The notes beneath the pieces are model-generated. The model made no database searches. It saw only the letters and a program-made list of their open reading frames with translations, and was not told the DNA's origin. A DNA stretch of 64,000 nucleotides from Asticcacaulis machinosus. Lineage in GTDB: Bacteria; Pseudomonadota; Alphaproteobacteria; Caulobacterales; Caulobacteraceae. The stretch spans positions 558,001 through 622,000 of the forward strand of contig NZ_JAQQKV010000001.1 of the NCBI RefSeq assembly GCF_028550435.1. The letters are read 5' to 3'. This document shows, one piece after another, positions 1 to 8,934 of the stretch. Every line of letters starts with the position of its first letter. Positions within the stretch are counted from its first letter, which is position 1. The translations under genes were made by a program, and so were the position numbers.

Positions 1-270
1 GGCTTCGGCAATCGCGCCTTTCAGGCTCTCAACCTCGGCCATCAGTTCGGCGGCTTTGGCCTCATCCTTCTGAGCCTTGGCCTTACCGATTTCGCCCGAC
101 AGTTTTTTCAATTGCGCCTGATTGGTCTCAAACGCGGTCTTGGCGGCGCGCAGATCTTTGTCCAGGGCCAGCAAAGCCTCTACATCAGCCTGCGCGGTCT
201 CACGCCCGCGGGATGACCAGCCCTTGACAAAAATCTCAGGAGTTTCGCGCAAAGCCTTGATATCGTGCAT
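1..270 (-). CDS. serS: Seryl-tRNA synthetase, N-terminal part (truncated by window edge)
   Basis: Charges tRNA-Ser with serine in the cytoplasm. Only the first 90 codons are inside the window and the frame is open to the edge. The protein begins MHDIKALRETPE, the usual alphaproteobacterial SerRS start. It continues into an Ala/Lys/Glu-rich stretch (about residues 25-90) that matches the long antiparallel coiled-coil arm that binds the tRNA. The class II catalytic domain lies outside. It is last in a minus-strand run scpA-scpB-tatA-tatB-tatC-serS, an order familiar from Caulobacterales, and is separated from tatC by a GC-rich hairpin repeat. Identity rests on the N-terminal domain and gene context. 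Confidence 0.9.
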   Translation of the reverse strand, partial: MHDIKALRETPEIFVKGWSSRGRETAQADVEALLALDKDLRAAKTAFETNQAQLKKLSGEIGKAKAQKDEAKAAELMAEVESLKGAIAEA

Positions 271-306
271 GGTCTTAAGTCCTTAGATCAATGCGGGGGC
301 TAAACC

Positions 307-361
307 ACCCCCTCTGAGATCAAAGCGTGCGCTTTGTCTCAGTGAGAATTCAGAGGGGGTT
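307..361. repeat. GC-rich inverted repeat between serS and tatC
   Basis: The arms ACCCCCTCTGA (307-317) and TCAGAGGGGGT (350-360) are perfectly complementary. The interior can form a second hairpin around CAAAGCG/CGCTTTG. The element sits between two same-strand genes and has no clean T-tract in the transcribed direction. The flanking TTAACCCCCTCT (read on the minus strand) recurs near 63.77 kb and, with one base missing, near 47.09 kb. It is therefore probably a copy of a dispersed intergenic repeat that may also act as an mRNA hairpin. Confidence 0.6.
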
Positions 362-364
362 AAA

Positions 365-1264
365 TTAAGCCTCATCCTTGCGGCGCAACTCGATCGCCCG
401 CACACACCAGATCGAAATCTCGTACAGCAACACAATCGGCACGGCCAGCATAAGCTGCGAAATCGGATCAGGCGGGGTCACCACCGCCGCCACCACCACA
501 ATCCCCATAATCGCATAACGACGACCCGCGCGCAGCATTTCCGCCGACACCATCCCCGACAGGCCGAGCAAGGTCAGCACCACCGGCAACTGAAAACACA
601 ATCCAAACGCCAGCATCAGCGTGGTCACCAGCGCCAGATAGTCCGACACCTTAGGCATCAGTTGTACTGAAACCCCGGCATCGCCAATGATTTGCTGGCT
701 TAAGCTAAACCACAGCACCATCGGCAAAATGATGTAATAGACCAGCGCCATGCCAATAATAAACAGCACTGGTGCGGCAATCAGGAACGGCAGAAACGCC
801 GCCCGCTCACGCTTATAAAGCCCCGGCGCCACAAAGCGATAAACCTGATAGGCCAATACCGGAAAGCTCAGGATAATCGCACCAAATCCGGCCATCTTCA
901 TCTTGGTGAAGAAAAACTCCAGCGGCGCGGTATAGATAAGTTCCAGCTTACTATTCCCCATGGGCATGTCCTTGAGGCCCAGCAAAACCGCGACCAGGTC
1001 AAACATACCGGCGGGATGGCCGCCGGATTCTTGTTCGGCCGCCAATAGGCGACCTGCCATTGCAAACGGATGCAGCAGAAGCTTATAGATCGGCGTGGCC
1101 AGCGCAAAACAGACGATAAAGGCCACGGCAAACGCAACCACCATCCAGATCAGGCGGGTGCGCAGTTCAACCAGATGCTCCATCAGCGGCGCACGCGACG
1201 CTTCCATTTCGGCTTCGTCGGGATCAGTGTCCTGAACGACCAGTTGGCTATCGGAATTACTCAC
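365..1264 (-). CDS. tatC: Twin-arginine translocase subunit TatC
   Basis: Polytopic inner-membrane receptor of the Tat system, which binds twin-arginine signal peptides and exports folded proteins. The 299-residue product has an acidic N-terminal tail, then the conserved cytoplasmic start MEHLVELRTRLI (about residue 28). Six hydrophobic segments follow, with the family's APGLYKRER loop after the second. It overlaps tatB by 8 bp and lies downstream of tatA. About 40 residues after the first membrane segment (LLAAEQESGGHP to LLGLKDMPMG) look like an enlarged periplasmic loop, common in alphaproteobacterial TatC. Identity is secure. Confidence 0.97.
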   Translation of the reverse strand: MSNSDSQLVVQDTDPDEAEMEASRAPLMEHLVELRTRLIWMVVAFAVAFIVCFALATPIYKLLLHPFAMAGRLLAAEQESGGHPAGMFDLVAVLLGLKDMPMGNSKLELIYTAPLEFFFTKMKMAGFGAIILSFPVLAYQVYRFVAPGLYKRERAAFLPFLIAAPVLFIIGMALVYYIILPMVLWFSLSQQIIGDAGVSVQLMPKVSDYLALVTTLMLAFGLCFQLPVVLTLLGLSGMVSAEMLRAGRRYAIMGIVVVAAVVTPPDPISQLMLAVPIVLLYEISIWCVRAIELRRKDEA

Positions 1265-1784
1265 TGATCACCTTTTGGGTCACCTTTTTGGCACGGGGCT
1301 TTCTAGGTTTGGGCGCCGCATCGACAGATACGGTTTCCGCCGCGACTTTACGGGTACGGCGCGGCTTGGGCGCCGGATTTTCGGGCACATCCGCAGACGC
1401 AAGCGTCTCGACTTGCTCAGCATCAGCCGCATCGGGCGACGGCACTTCAGCGCCGTAAGTGTCACTGCTATAGGCACGCGACGGGCTATGGATGGTGTTG
1501 TCGATATCCGCCTGAACCGACTTCATCTCTGAATCGATGTCATCGATAATCGGCGACAGAGATTTGCCCGACCGCAAAGCCTCCACCTCCTTGCGCAGAT
1601 CATCCAATTCGGACTGGCGGGCCATGTCCTCAAAACTGGTGCGAAATTCATCCGCCATAGCGCGCATCTTACCGACAAAGCGGCCCAGTTGGCGCAACAT
1701 TTTGGGAAGGTCTTTCGGCCCGACAACGATCAGGGCCACGACGGCAATGACTATGAGCTCAGAGGCCCCAATACCGGGCAGCAT
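1257..1784 (-). CDS. tatB: Sec-independent translocase protein TatB
   Basis: TatB pairs with TatC to form the signal-peptide receptor of the Tat translocase. The 175-residue protein opens with a single membrane helix (GASELIVIAVVALIVVGP), the G-P hinge, and an amphipathic helix (KDLPKMLRQLGRFVGKMR). A long charged, Ala/Pro/Lys-rich cytoplasmic tail follows. The helix-hinge-helix order and the PKDLP motif distinguish TatB from TatA. The stop overlaps the tatC start, so translation is probably coupled. The tail is low-complexity and unlikely to be conserved. Confidence 0.95.
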   Translation of the reverse strand: MLPGIGASELIVIAVVALIVVGPKDLPKMLRQLGRFVGKMRAMADEFRTSFEDMARQSELDDLRKEVEALRSGKSLSPIIDDIDSEMKSVQADIDNTIHSPSRAYSSDTYGAEVPSPDAADAEQVETLASADVPENPAPKPRRTRKVAAETVSVDAAPKPRKPRAKKVTQKVISE

Positions 1785-1877
1785 TAATTCAGGCCCTCAT
1801 CATACAGGCGTAAAAAACACACAACAGGCCGCCCGCACCTTAAAGCGGGGGCCTGACGGCAATACATGAACCAAGGC

Positions 1878-2081
1878 TTAGGCAGCCTTGTTTTCGTCTT
1901 TCTTTTCGGACGCGGCGACCGTGGTGTCCTTTGAGTCCGGCTCATCTTTCAGGCCGTCCTTGAACGCCTTGATGCCCTTGGCAGCGTCACCCATGATGCC
2001 CGACAGCTTACCCTTGCCGCCGAACAGGATCAGCGCCACAACCGCGACAATGGCGATGTGCCAGATGCTGAACGATCCCAT
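1878..2081 (-). CDS. tatA: Sec-independent translocase protein TatA
   Basis: Pore-forming or membrane-thinning subunit of the Tat pathway. The 67-residue protein has the short membrane helix [17 protein letters not shown], then [19 protein letters not shown] as the amphipathic helix, and a short charged tail ending EKKDENKAA. The FGxxK-L hinge is typical of TatA. It is first of tatABC, 93 bp before tatB. An AGGAGAT ribosome-binding sequence (AGGAGATGTAAC) precedes the ATG. Confidence 0.96.
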   Translation of the reverse strand: MGSFSIWHIAIVAVVALILFGGKGKLSGIMGDAAKGIKAFKDGLKDEPDSKDTTVAASEKKDENKAA

Positions 2082-2195
2082 GTTACATCTCCTTCACACG
2101 ATCCGGAAAATTTTCGGATCAGACTTTACCCCATATAGTCAGTCTTTATCCTAACATCAAAGCGGAAATTGGGCCACCTGTCCTTTTCAAGGGGA

Positions 2196-2861
2196 TCAGG
2201 GCTTGTCCTCTTCAAATTCAAAAAAGTCCTGATGGAATTCCGGTTGCTCCAGTTCTTCAATCGTCAGCGGATCTTCCGGCGCCTTTATGCCCGATGGGTC
2301 GGGCACAAAGAAATCAGCCGGCACATTAAGGTCCAGCAGCCCCGCCGCCCGCATCTCGGACGCCCCCGGCAGATCGGCCAGGCTGGGCAGGGAAAACTGT
2401 TCAAGAAACCCTTCGGTCGTGCCATAGGTCACCGGCCGTCCCGGAGAGCGCCGGCGCCCCCTCAGCTTGATCAGATTAAGCTCGTGCAGCACATCCAGCG
2501 TTCCACGCGACAGGCCAACGCCCCGAATGGTTTCGATCTCCGCCCGCGTGACCGGCTGATGGTAGGCGATGATGGCCAGGGTCTCAAGCGCCGCCTTGGA
2601 CAGCTTGCGCGGTTCTTCGCGCTCCTCAACCATCAGATAGGACATATCAATAGCCGTACGAAACTGCCATTTATCCGCCACGATATCAAGCACGACCCCG
2701 CGCCCGGCGTAGTGCGCCTTGAGAGCGGCCAGAGCCTTACCGACCTCCGCCCCTTCGGGCAACCGTCGCGCCAAATCCGCCGCCGACAAGGGGCCTGCAG
2801 CGGCAAACAACAGTGCCTCAACGGCGCGTTCTGTGCCCTTGGTCACATCTTCAGGTGTCAT
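2196..2861 (-). CDS. scpB: Segregation and condensation protein B
   Basis: ScpB is the winged-helix (kite) subunit that binds ScpA and SMC in the bacterial condensin complex, which compacts and segregates the chromosome. The chosen start MTPEDVTKGTERAVEALLFA overlaps the scpA stop by 11 bp. An upstream in-frame start adds 19 residues that do not look like the family. The product of about 221 residues contains ALETLAIIAYHQPVTRAEIE and the following IRGVGLSRGTLDVLHELNLI, the conserved second winged helix. The C-terminal 60 residues are acidic and variable. Coupled translation with scpA is likely. Confidence 0.94.
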   Translation of the reverse strand: MTPEDVTKGTERAVEALLFAAAGPLSAADLARRLPEGAEVGKALAALKAHYAGRGVVLDIVADKWQFRTAIDMSYLMVEEREEPRKLSKAALETLAIIAYHQPVTRAEIETIRGVGLSRGTLDVLHELNLIKLRGRRRSPGRPVTYGTTEGFLEQFSLPSLADLPGASEMRAAGLLDLNVPADFFVPDPSGIKAPEDPLTIEELEQPEFHQDFFEFEEDKP

Positions 2862-3732
2862 GATAAACCTCCTGCGCAGATTGTTTTTGTCGCAGATAAA
2901 GCGGCTCAAAAACCCCAAGCTGCTGCAGCGACAAAGCCCCCTCCTTGGTTAGCTCCAGTGATGCCGCAAGGGTCGAGGCCAGATAAGAGGGGCGTTTGGG
3001 GCCATGTTCACCGACCGGCACCGGGGCTACACTCTCCAGCGTCGTCCACTGGGTCAACTCAGGCAGGATATCGCGCAGGTGATCCCGCGCCTCCTCAAGT
3101 TGGTAGGCTTCGGTGCGGCGGGTCGGATCGTAATGCCTATCGATTTCTTTGCGACGCTGGGTGACATAGGCCGTCATAAGGTCAAAAATCGACGCATCAA
3201 TGCGCGATGACGGCACAATCACCAGCGCCTGCGGATCACCACGGGCAAAGACATCGCGCTTCAATTGCGGTCTGCCCTGAATAGCGTCCACGGCCTTTCT
3301 GATGGCGTTCAGCTTTTGCAGCCGAAAAGCCAGGGCGGCGGCCAGTTCCTCAGGCGGCGGTTCGTCCGTCGCCTTACGTTCGGTCTTGGGCAGAAGTAAC
3401 CGCGATTTGAGATAGGCCAGCCACGACGCCATCACCAGATAATCCGCCGCCAGCGAAAACCGTAACCGACGCGCCTCCTGAATGAAGCGCAAGTACTGTT
3501 CAGCCAGAGTGGTGATCGAGATTTTCAGCAAATCGACTTTTTGCTGCCGTGCCAGCTCAAGAAGGACATGCAGTGGCCCTTCATAGCCATCCAGATCAAG
3601 CACCAGCGCATCATCGGCTTCGATATCCGGCGCATTGTCAGCCCGGCCATTGTCGAAATCCAGACGATGCTGGAAAACCTCGTTTTCCAGAGTCTGGGCC
3701 AGTATATCGTCTTTTGAAAGTTTGGGGGCCAC
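2851..3732 (-). CDS. scpA: Segregation and condensation protein A (kleisin)
   Basis: ScpA is the kleisin that bridges the SMC heads. The 293-residue protein carries the family signature YEGPLHVLLELARQQKVDLL at about residue 49, then ISITTLAEQYLRFI and the conserved ADYLVMASWLAYLKSRLLLP segment. The C-terminal winged helix, with SLEL near the end, is the SMC cap-binding part. The extra N-terminal 48 residues are acidic. The stop overlaps the scpB start; nagZ lies 6 bp upstream, so nagZ-scpA-scpB form one transcript. Confidence 0.95.
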   Translation of the reverse strand: MAPKLSKDDILAQTLENEVFQHRLDFDNGRADNAPDIEADDALVLDLDGYEGPLHVLLELARQQKVDLLKISITTLAEQYLRFIQEARRLRFSLAADYLVMASWLAYLKSRLLLPKTERKATDEPPPEELAAALAFRLQKLNAIRKAVDAIQGRPQLKRDVFARGDPQALVIVPSSRIDASIFDLMTAYVTQRRKEIDRHYDPTRRTEAYQLEEARDHLRDILPELTQWTTLESVAPVPVGEHGPKRPSYLASTLAASLELTKEGALSLQQLGVFEPLYLRQKQSAQEVYHDT

Positions 3733-3738
3733 CTTTGC

Positions 3739-4830
3739 CTACACGCCGCCCAGTTCGCGCATAGCCGCAAGAGACGTGTCCGCAAAGGCTTCGGTCGGAT
3801 CGGTACGCCGTGGGGACGACTTATCGATACGCGACAAAGCTTGTTGAAGGCGCAGACGCGCTTCATCAATATTGACAGGCTCAATCCGTTTGTTCAGGCG
3901 CGCCCACGCGGCCTCAAACCGCTTTTGTGCAATCCCGCGCAATCGGGGGCTATGGGCGACCACGGCCTCCATCTCCTCCATCTTGCCATTACAGTGCAAC
4001 ATGACGTCACAGCCCGCGGCGCGCGCGGCCTTGACGCGGTCAGTCATCGTACCACTTAGGGCATTCATCGACAGATCATCCGTCAAAAGCAGGCCATCAA
4101 AGCCGATTTTTTGGCGGATCAGGCGGATCATTTTGCGGGATGTCGTCGCCGGATGTTTGCGTTCATAGGCATCATAGACAATATGCGCCGTCATCCCCAA
4201 CGGCATATCGGCGTTCACCTCAAACGGCAGGAAATCAACGGCTTCCAGTTCCTGACGCGTCGCCGTCACCACCGGCAAAGCATGGTGACTGTCGGCCACA
4301 GCACGGCCATGTCCCGGCAAGTGCTTGATCACCGGCAAGACCCCACCCGCCAGCAAACCTTCGCAAGTCGCACGCCCCATGACGGCGACCGTCTCGGCGT
4401 CAAACCCATAGCCACGGTCACCCACTATATCATGCCCGCCCGGCAAAGGCACATCCAGCACCGGCGCGCAGTCAACATTGATCCCAAGCTCATAAAGATC
4501 AGCCGCCATCAGTCGGGCACTAAGGCGCACCAATTCGCGTTGCTCATATATATCATTACTGACACGGGCAAATGTACCCGCCGCCGGATAAGCCGGCCAG
4601 TGCGGCGATTTGAGGCGTTGAACCCGCCCGCCCTCCTGATCAATCAGGATCAATACATTCGGATGGCCTGCGCTGGCTTTCAGATCCGCGACAAGACGTT
4701 TTACCTGCTCCGGATTATCAATATTGCGACCGAACAGAATAAAGCCCAGTGGCCGCTCCCGCCGGAAAAACTCCGCTTCCCGATGGGTTAGCTCAAGGCC
4801 GGAACAGCCCAGTATGCACGCTTTAACCAC
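3739..4830 (-). CDS. nagZ: Beta-N-acetylhexosaminidase, GH3 family (NagZ)
   Basis: Cytoplasmic enzyme of peptidoglycan recycling that removes GlcNAc from anhydro-muropeptides. The 363-residue single-domain GH3 protein shows LIDQEGGRVQRL (substrate loop), the hallmark KHLPGHGRAVADSHHALPVV (KH..PGHG....DSH, about residues 169-188), and LLTDDLSMNAL carrying the catalytic Asp nucleophile. No signal peptide is present, as expected for the cytosolic form. It starts 9 bp after the SPOR-domain gene and ends 6 bp before scpA. Confidence 0.95.
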   Translation of the reverse strand: MVKACILGCSGLELTHREAEFFRRERPLGFILFGRNIDNPEQVKRLVADLKASAGHPNVLILIDQEGGRVQRLKSPHWPAYPAAGTFARVSNDIYEQRELVRLSARLMAADLYELGINVDCAPVLDVPLPGGHDIVGDRGYGFDAETVAVMGRATCEGLLAGGVLPVIKHLPGHGRAVADSHHALPVVTATRQELEAVDFLPFEVNADMPLGMTAHIVYDAYERKHPATTSRKMIRLIRQKIGFDGLLLTDDLSMNALSGTMTDRVKAARAAGCDVMLHCNGKMEEMEAVVAHSPRLRGIAQKRFEAAWARLNKRIEPVNIDEARLRLQQALSRIDKSSPRRTDPTEAFADTSLAAMRELGGV

Positions 4831-4839
4831 AGCATAACC

Positions 4840-5580
4840 CTACCTGACAAAGCAGGACTTGCCTGCCGATTTCAGCGCGTCACAAAAGGCCTTAGCCTTG
4901 TCTTTCGAGGCAAAGCCGCTGAAGGACGTACGGTACAATGTCGTGCCGTCACGGTCCACGGTCTCTACCGATTTTTTAGTTCCAGACACAAACAGGCCGT
5001 AGCTGGAAGCCAGGGCAGCATATTGTTGATCTGCAATTTCACGTGACGCAAAGGCACCGATCTGAACCGCAGCCCCAGCCCCCGCAGTTACAGGCTTTGG
5101 TGTTTCAACTTTTGCAATGGGCGCAGGCACCTCAGCAGGGACTGCCGGAGCCGACGCAGGCGCTTCAACCGCATTACCCGGAATGGCGCCGATTTTAGCC
5201 TCTGCGGGCGGGGGAGCTTCGGACACGGTGGCCGAGGCGTCAGCACGCGCTATCGGGTCTTCGGTGCCCGGTGCAAATTTAGGCTCGGCATCCGGCGCTA
5301 CCGGGTCAAGCAGATCCTCATCGGTCAGAGGGCGTGCATCTTCGATGCGATTGTCCTTATAGTTGGACAGCGACTCACCTATCTCTGCCATATCCTTTCG
5401 GCTGTTGAGGCCGGAATTATAGAACATAACCACCGCCAGCAGCAGCACCACCAGAACAATCCCGCTGGCAATCAGGGTAATCGGCGTTTGTGGACGCCCG
5501 CCATTGCCGCCTTGTCTGGCTTCATAGCTCAGATTATCCTCTGTGGGCGGTGTATATGTCCCGCGATCCTTATCAACCAT
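4840..5580 (-). CDS. SPOR-domain membrane protein
   Basis: Type II membrane protein likely to bind denuded septal peptidoglycan. The 246-residue product has a cytoplasmic Gly/Asn-rich head, one membrane helix (about residues 33-54, PITLIASGIVLVVLLLAVVM), and a Pro/Ala-rich periplasmic linker. A C-terminal SPOR domain (about 168-246) contains VQIGAFASREIADQQYAALA and ends in CFVR. It is directly upstream of nagZ, which fits a cell-wall role. Family membership is clear; whether it is an FtsN-like division factor cannot be decided. Confidence 0.85.
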   Translation of the reverse strand: MVDKDRGTYTPPTEDNLSYEARQGGNGGRPQTPITLIASGIVLVVLLLAVVMFYNSGLNSRKDMAEIGESLSNYKDNRIEDARPLTDEDLLDPVAPDAEPKFAPGTEDPIARADASATVSEAPPPAEAKIGAIPGNAVEAPASAPAVPAEVPAPIAKVETPKPVTAGAGAAVQIGAFASREIADQQYAALASSYGLFVSGTKKSVETVDRDGTTLYRTSFSGFASKDKAKAFCDALKSAGKSCFVR

Positions 5581-5779
5581 AACCGTCAGACCCTGTGATC
5601 AAAAATTTCTGCCCCGGCTTTATCAAGCCGCCCAGAGACGCGCAACGATTCGCCAAAGGCTATCTGCGCCACCATGAGCGCAGGAATCATCTTAAACTGT
5701 AGGTCTATTTTGGCATCTATATGGCGAAAATCCAGAGGTGATTCGCCTCAGGGCCATGTTTTGTTCCGCAATCGCCCGC

Positions 5780-6952
5780 TTAGGTAAACGAAAACAACTT
5801 ACGATGCTCGTCTATGGCGTACGAATCGGTCATGCCGGCAATATAATCGCATATGACCCGCGCCCTGCCGGCTTCTGTATCCTTTGAACAGACCAGTTGA
5901 TACCATTCTTCCGGCAGCACGTCCTGCTCTTCCATATAGAGGTTGAACATCTGATTGAGGATGCGCTTGGCATGAGAGCGCGTGCGATTGAGGTGATGGT
6001 GTTTATACATGCGCGCAAACAGGAAAGCCCGCAACCGTGACAAACTCTCCATTACCGGAGCCGAGAATGTTACCATCTGGCGCGAGGCCAGACGTACATC
6101 CTCTGCGGAGGCAATATTATCAGCCTCAAGGCGGCTCAGGGTTTCCGTGGTGACATCATTAATCATGGTGCCGATCATGCGCCGCACGCCTTCAAGGCGC
6201 AGCATCCGGTCGTCTATATCAGGCCAGTCTTTTTCAGTCGACGCTAACGCCGGGCCAATCAGCGGCACGTCTCTGAGATCATCGATCGTAAACAATCCGG
6301 CCTTAAGTCCATCATCAACATCATGATTATTATAGGCGATATCGTCAGCGATAGCGGCGATCTGGGCTTCAATTGACGCATAAGTATCCATGCGTAAATC
6401 ATAGATATCATTGAAATCCTTGACGGCCTTCCAGCTTGGCCGCGACAGAAGATGCACTGACGGGCCATTATGCTTTATGATGCCTTCAAGCGTCTCCCAG
6501 GTCAGGTTCAGTCCTTCAAAGGCCGGATAGCGATTCTCCAGCTTTGTGACGACGCGAAAGGTCTGAACATTGTGATCAAAGCCGCCCCACGGCTCCATGC
6601 ACTTATGCAGTTCGTCCTCACCGGCATGACCAAACGGGGGGTGGCCCAGATCATGAGCCAGAGCCACGGTCTCTGCCAGATCCTGCTCAACATTCAGCGA
6701 CAAAGCCAGTGAGCGCGCAATTTGCGCCACCTCCAGTGAATGCGTAAGACGCGTACGGAAATAATCGCCTTCGTTGGCGACAAACACCTGGGTTTTGCCT
6801 TTCAGGCGCCGGAAGGCCGTGCAGTGAATGATGCGGTCGCGGTCGCGGGCGAAGGGCGTGCGCGTGGAGCTTTCATCTTCACGATGAAGGCGGCCGCGGC
6901 TTTCACCTGCATTTTCAGCATAGGGCGACAGGGTCACGTCGATTTTATCCAT
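5780..6952 (-). CDS. dgt: dGTP triphosphohydrolase-like HD-domain protein
   Basis: Predicted deoxynucleoside triphosphate triphosphohydrolase of the dGTPase type-2 subfamily, which trims dNTP pools. The start [20 protein letters not shown] was preferred over an in-frame codon 17 residues upstream because RGR....[14 protein letters not shown] is the usual N-terminus. HD metal ligands are visible in [16 protein letters not shown] and [19 protein letters not shown]; later helices include [15 protein letters not shown]. Length (about 390 residues) is normal. It is divergent from the ErpA-like gene across about 126 bp. Confidence 0.92.
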   Translation of the reverse strand: MDKIDVTLSPYAENAGESRGRLHREDESSTRTPFARDRDRIIHCTAFRRLKGKTQVFVANEGDYFRTRLTHSLEVAQIARSLALSLNVEQDLAETVALAHDLGHPPFGHAGEDELHKCMEPWGGFDHNVQTFRVVTKLENRYPAFEGLNLTWETLEGIIKHNGPSVHLLSRPSWKAVKDFNDIYDLRMDTYASIEAQIAAIADDIAYNNHDVDDGLKAGLFTIDDLRDVPLIGPALASTEKDWPDIDDRMLRLEGVRRMIGTMINDVTTETLSRLEADNIASAEDVRLASRQMVTFSAPVMESLSRLRAFLFARMYKHHHLNRTRSHAKRILNQMFNLYMEEQDVLPEEWYQLVCSKDTEAGRARVICDYIAGMTDSYAIDEHRKLFSFT

Positions 6953-7078
6953 ATAATACAAGTCTGTTGTGAGACTATATTCGCCTAAATCCGAAACAAA
7001 CACCTAAATTCAGGCTGTAATTGCCAAAATTTTTAAAGGATGGCTGAACTTCGGCGCAAATCCGACTATATAGGACCT

Positions 7079-7414
7079 ATGAGCACTTCACATTCCATCT
7101 CCTTGTCCGCCGCCGCCGCGCGCCACATCAATACCCTGTCCGCTGAGTCCGGTCATGAAATCATGCTTCGGGTCGCGGTCGAAGGCGGCGGCTGTTCGGG
7201 TTTTCAGTACCAGCTTGATCTGGTCGATGTCTCAGAAGACGGGGATAGCATCATTAGCTATGAAGGCGCGCGTGCGCTGGTCGATGAGGTTTCAGCGCCT
7301 TTGTTAAGTGGATCCATCATTGATTATGTTGAGGAACTGGTAGGGTCGCAGTTTAAAATCCTTAATCCCAACGCCAAGTCTTCCTGTGGTTGCGGTGTTT
7401 CTTTTTCCATTTAA
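7079..7414 (+). CDS. erpA: Iron-sulfur cluster insertion protein, ErpA/IscA (HesB) family
   Basis: A-type carrier that delivers Fe-S clusters to apo-proteins. The 111-residue product starts at MSTSHSISLSAAAARHI; an in-frame extension of 13 residues upstream is atypical. The three ligand cysteines are present: the first in VEGGGCSGFQYQL and the final pair in SSCGCGVSFSI. The spacing agrees with ErpA/IscA. It is followed 15 bp later by xthA. The symbol is the likeliest among ErpA, IscA and SufA; no isc or suf genes are nearby. Confidence 0.88.
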   Translation: MSTSHSISLSAAAARHINTLSAESGHEIMLRVAVEGGGCSGFQYQLDLVDVSEDGDSIISYEGARALVDEVSAPLLSGSIIDYVEELVGSQFKILNPNAKSSCGCGVSFSI

Positions 7415-7429
7415 AAAACAGATATTTTC

Positions 7430-8221
7430 ATGAAAATTGCGACCTGGAACGTCAACTCTGTCAATGCGCGGCTTGAAGTCATCATCAACTGGTTTCGTGA
7501 CGAACGCCCGGATGTCTGCTCGCTTCAGGAACTAAAGTGTATCGACGAAAAATTTCCCTATGAGGCCTTTGAATCGCTGGGCTACAACATCGTCGTTCAC
7601 GGCCAGAAGACCTATAATGGCGTCGCTATTCTGTCGAAATTTCCGCTTTCCGACATTACCAAAGGCCTGAAAGGCGAGGACGAAGACGAACAATCCCGCT
7701 ACCTCGAAGCCGTGGTTGATGCCCCGACACCTTTTCGGGTGACCTCTATATATCTGCCTAACGGCAATCCGCTGGGGACCGAAAAATATAGCTATAAGCT
7801 ACGCTGGATTGACAGGCTTTATGCCCGCGCCACTGAACTTTTACAGTTCGAAGAGGCTACGATTTTATCCGGCGATTTCAACATCATACCAGAACCAATT
7901 GACTGTTACAATCCGGCGGTGTGGATGGACGACGCGTTGTTTCAACCGCAGGTGCGAGCTGCATTTCGTAAGTTTAAAAATCTGGGCTATACGGATGCGT
8001 TCGATGTTCTGCCCCCGGCTGATAACCGCTATACTTTCTGGGATTATCAGGCCGGCGCCTGGCAAAAGAACGAAGGCATCCGCATCGACCACCACCTCTT
8101 GTCGCCGCAAGCCGCCGACAAACTATCCGGCTTTACCATCCATAAGGCGACGCGCGGCATAGCCACCGATAACGCCAAAGCTTCAGACCACGTGCCGGTC
8201 AGCGTTGAATTTGCACCCTGA
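7430..8221 (+). CDS. xthA: Exodeoxyribonuclease III
   Basis: AP endonuclease and 3'-5' exonuclease of base-excision repair. The 263-residue protein begins MKIATWNVNSVNARL and has the family signatures LQELKC (metal-binding Glu), SGDFNIIPEPIDCYNP, the YTFWDYQAGAWQKNEGIRID block, and the terminal ASDHVPV (catalytic His). The length matches the XthA group. It lies immediately downstream of erpA, an arrangement that suggests co-transcription. Confidence 0.96.
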   Translation: MKIATWNVNSVNARLEVIINWFRDERPDVCSLQELKCIDEKFPYEAFESLGYNIVVHGQKTYNGVAILSKFPLSDITKGLKGEDEDEQSRYLEAVVDAPTPFRVTSIYLPNGNPLGTEKYSYKLRWIDRLYARATELLQFEEATILSGDFNIIPEPIDCYNPAVWMDDALFQPQVRAAFRKFKNLGYTDAFDVLPPADNRYTFWDYQAGAWQKNEGIRIDHHLLSPQAADKLSGFTIHKATRGIATDNAKASDHVPVSVEFAP

Positions 8222-8258
8222 CTTAGCCTAAGCTGATCCTGAAAGGCTGATTCCACCT

Positions 8259-8843
8259 ATGGATGAGACACTGCGGGTCATGTTGTGGTTTTTGGTGGGC
8301 GGCCTTGGCCTGCTCATCCTCTCGTCAGTCGTATTGTGGTGGTTTGAGTCCAGCCGCCGCCTGACGCGCGGATTATTGCGCGCACTGGGCAAACCGGCAG
8401 ATGCCATAATCTATGACCTTGATGGGCAAAAGGCCGCAGGCCTTGATTTTACGGCGGGCGATGTCGCCGTTTTATGGGAACATGGTCGTCAAGGACTGGT
8501 GTTCAGCTTTGATGAGATCGATGGTGCCGAGCTGATTGTCGACGAAAAAATCGTGGCCCGCACCCAAAAAGGCGAAACCCGCCGGGTGATGGATGAGACC
8601 TACCCTAATGCGGGTCAGGTCACGCTAAGGCTAATGTTTGACGATGTTGAGACGCCTGAGTTCGAAGTCGAATTGTTTGGAAAGCTTACTCAGAACCCGG
8701 TGCACCCAAAAACCGCCGCCGATGCCGTGCGCCTGGGGCGTAAATGGCTGTCGCATGTTGATGCTGTGATTAAACGCCCGCCCAGCGTCAGGTCTCGCCC
8801 TTCAGGCGAAGATCATGACCTTGATGACACGCCGGACGAATAA
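8259..8843 (+). CDS. Membrane-anchored protein of unknown function, paralogue of the next gene
   Basis: Not recognised as a named family. The 194-residue protein has one N-terminal membrane helix (about residues 8-30, MLWFLVGGLGLLILSSVVLW). A soluble domain follows with FDEIDGAELIVDEKIVART, VTLRLMFDDVETPEFEVELF and a closing RKWLSHVDAVIKRPPS. The same pattern occurs in the neighbour at 8935-9678 (IEIFVDSKVVARV, VTMRLIFDDPARPDFELVLW, RRWFYHVEAVIRRPKD), so the two are tandem paralogues. Both would place the domain on the cytoplasmic side if the helix is a simple N-out anchor. Function unknown. Confidence 0.75.
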   Translation: MDETLRVMLWFLVGGLGLLILSSVVLWWFESSRRLTRGLLRALGKPADAIIYDLDGQKAAGLDFTAGDVAVLWEHGRQGLVFSFDEIDGAELIVDEKIVARTQKGETRRVMDETYPNAGQVTLRLMFDDVETPEFEVELFGKLTQNPVHPKTAADAVRLGRKWLSHVDAVIKRPPSVRSRPSGEDHDLDDTPDE

Positions 8844-8934
8844 AGCCGTCTAAATTCAACAAAGACTTTAACTGCCCCCTTACCCGCTGATATAATTCAT
8901 GGTTAATATGCGCACATTCAGCGGGGTGGACTGA

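Noticed and set aside
2169-3164. Long open frame (331 codons) on the plus strand
   Set aside because: It is antisense to scpB and scpA, which have clear family motifs; composition is Arg/Pro/Gln-rich as expected of a shadow frame.
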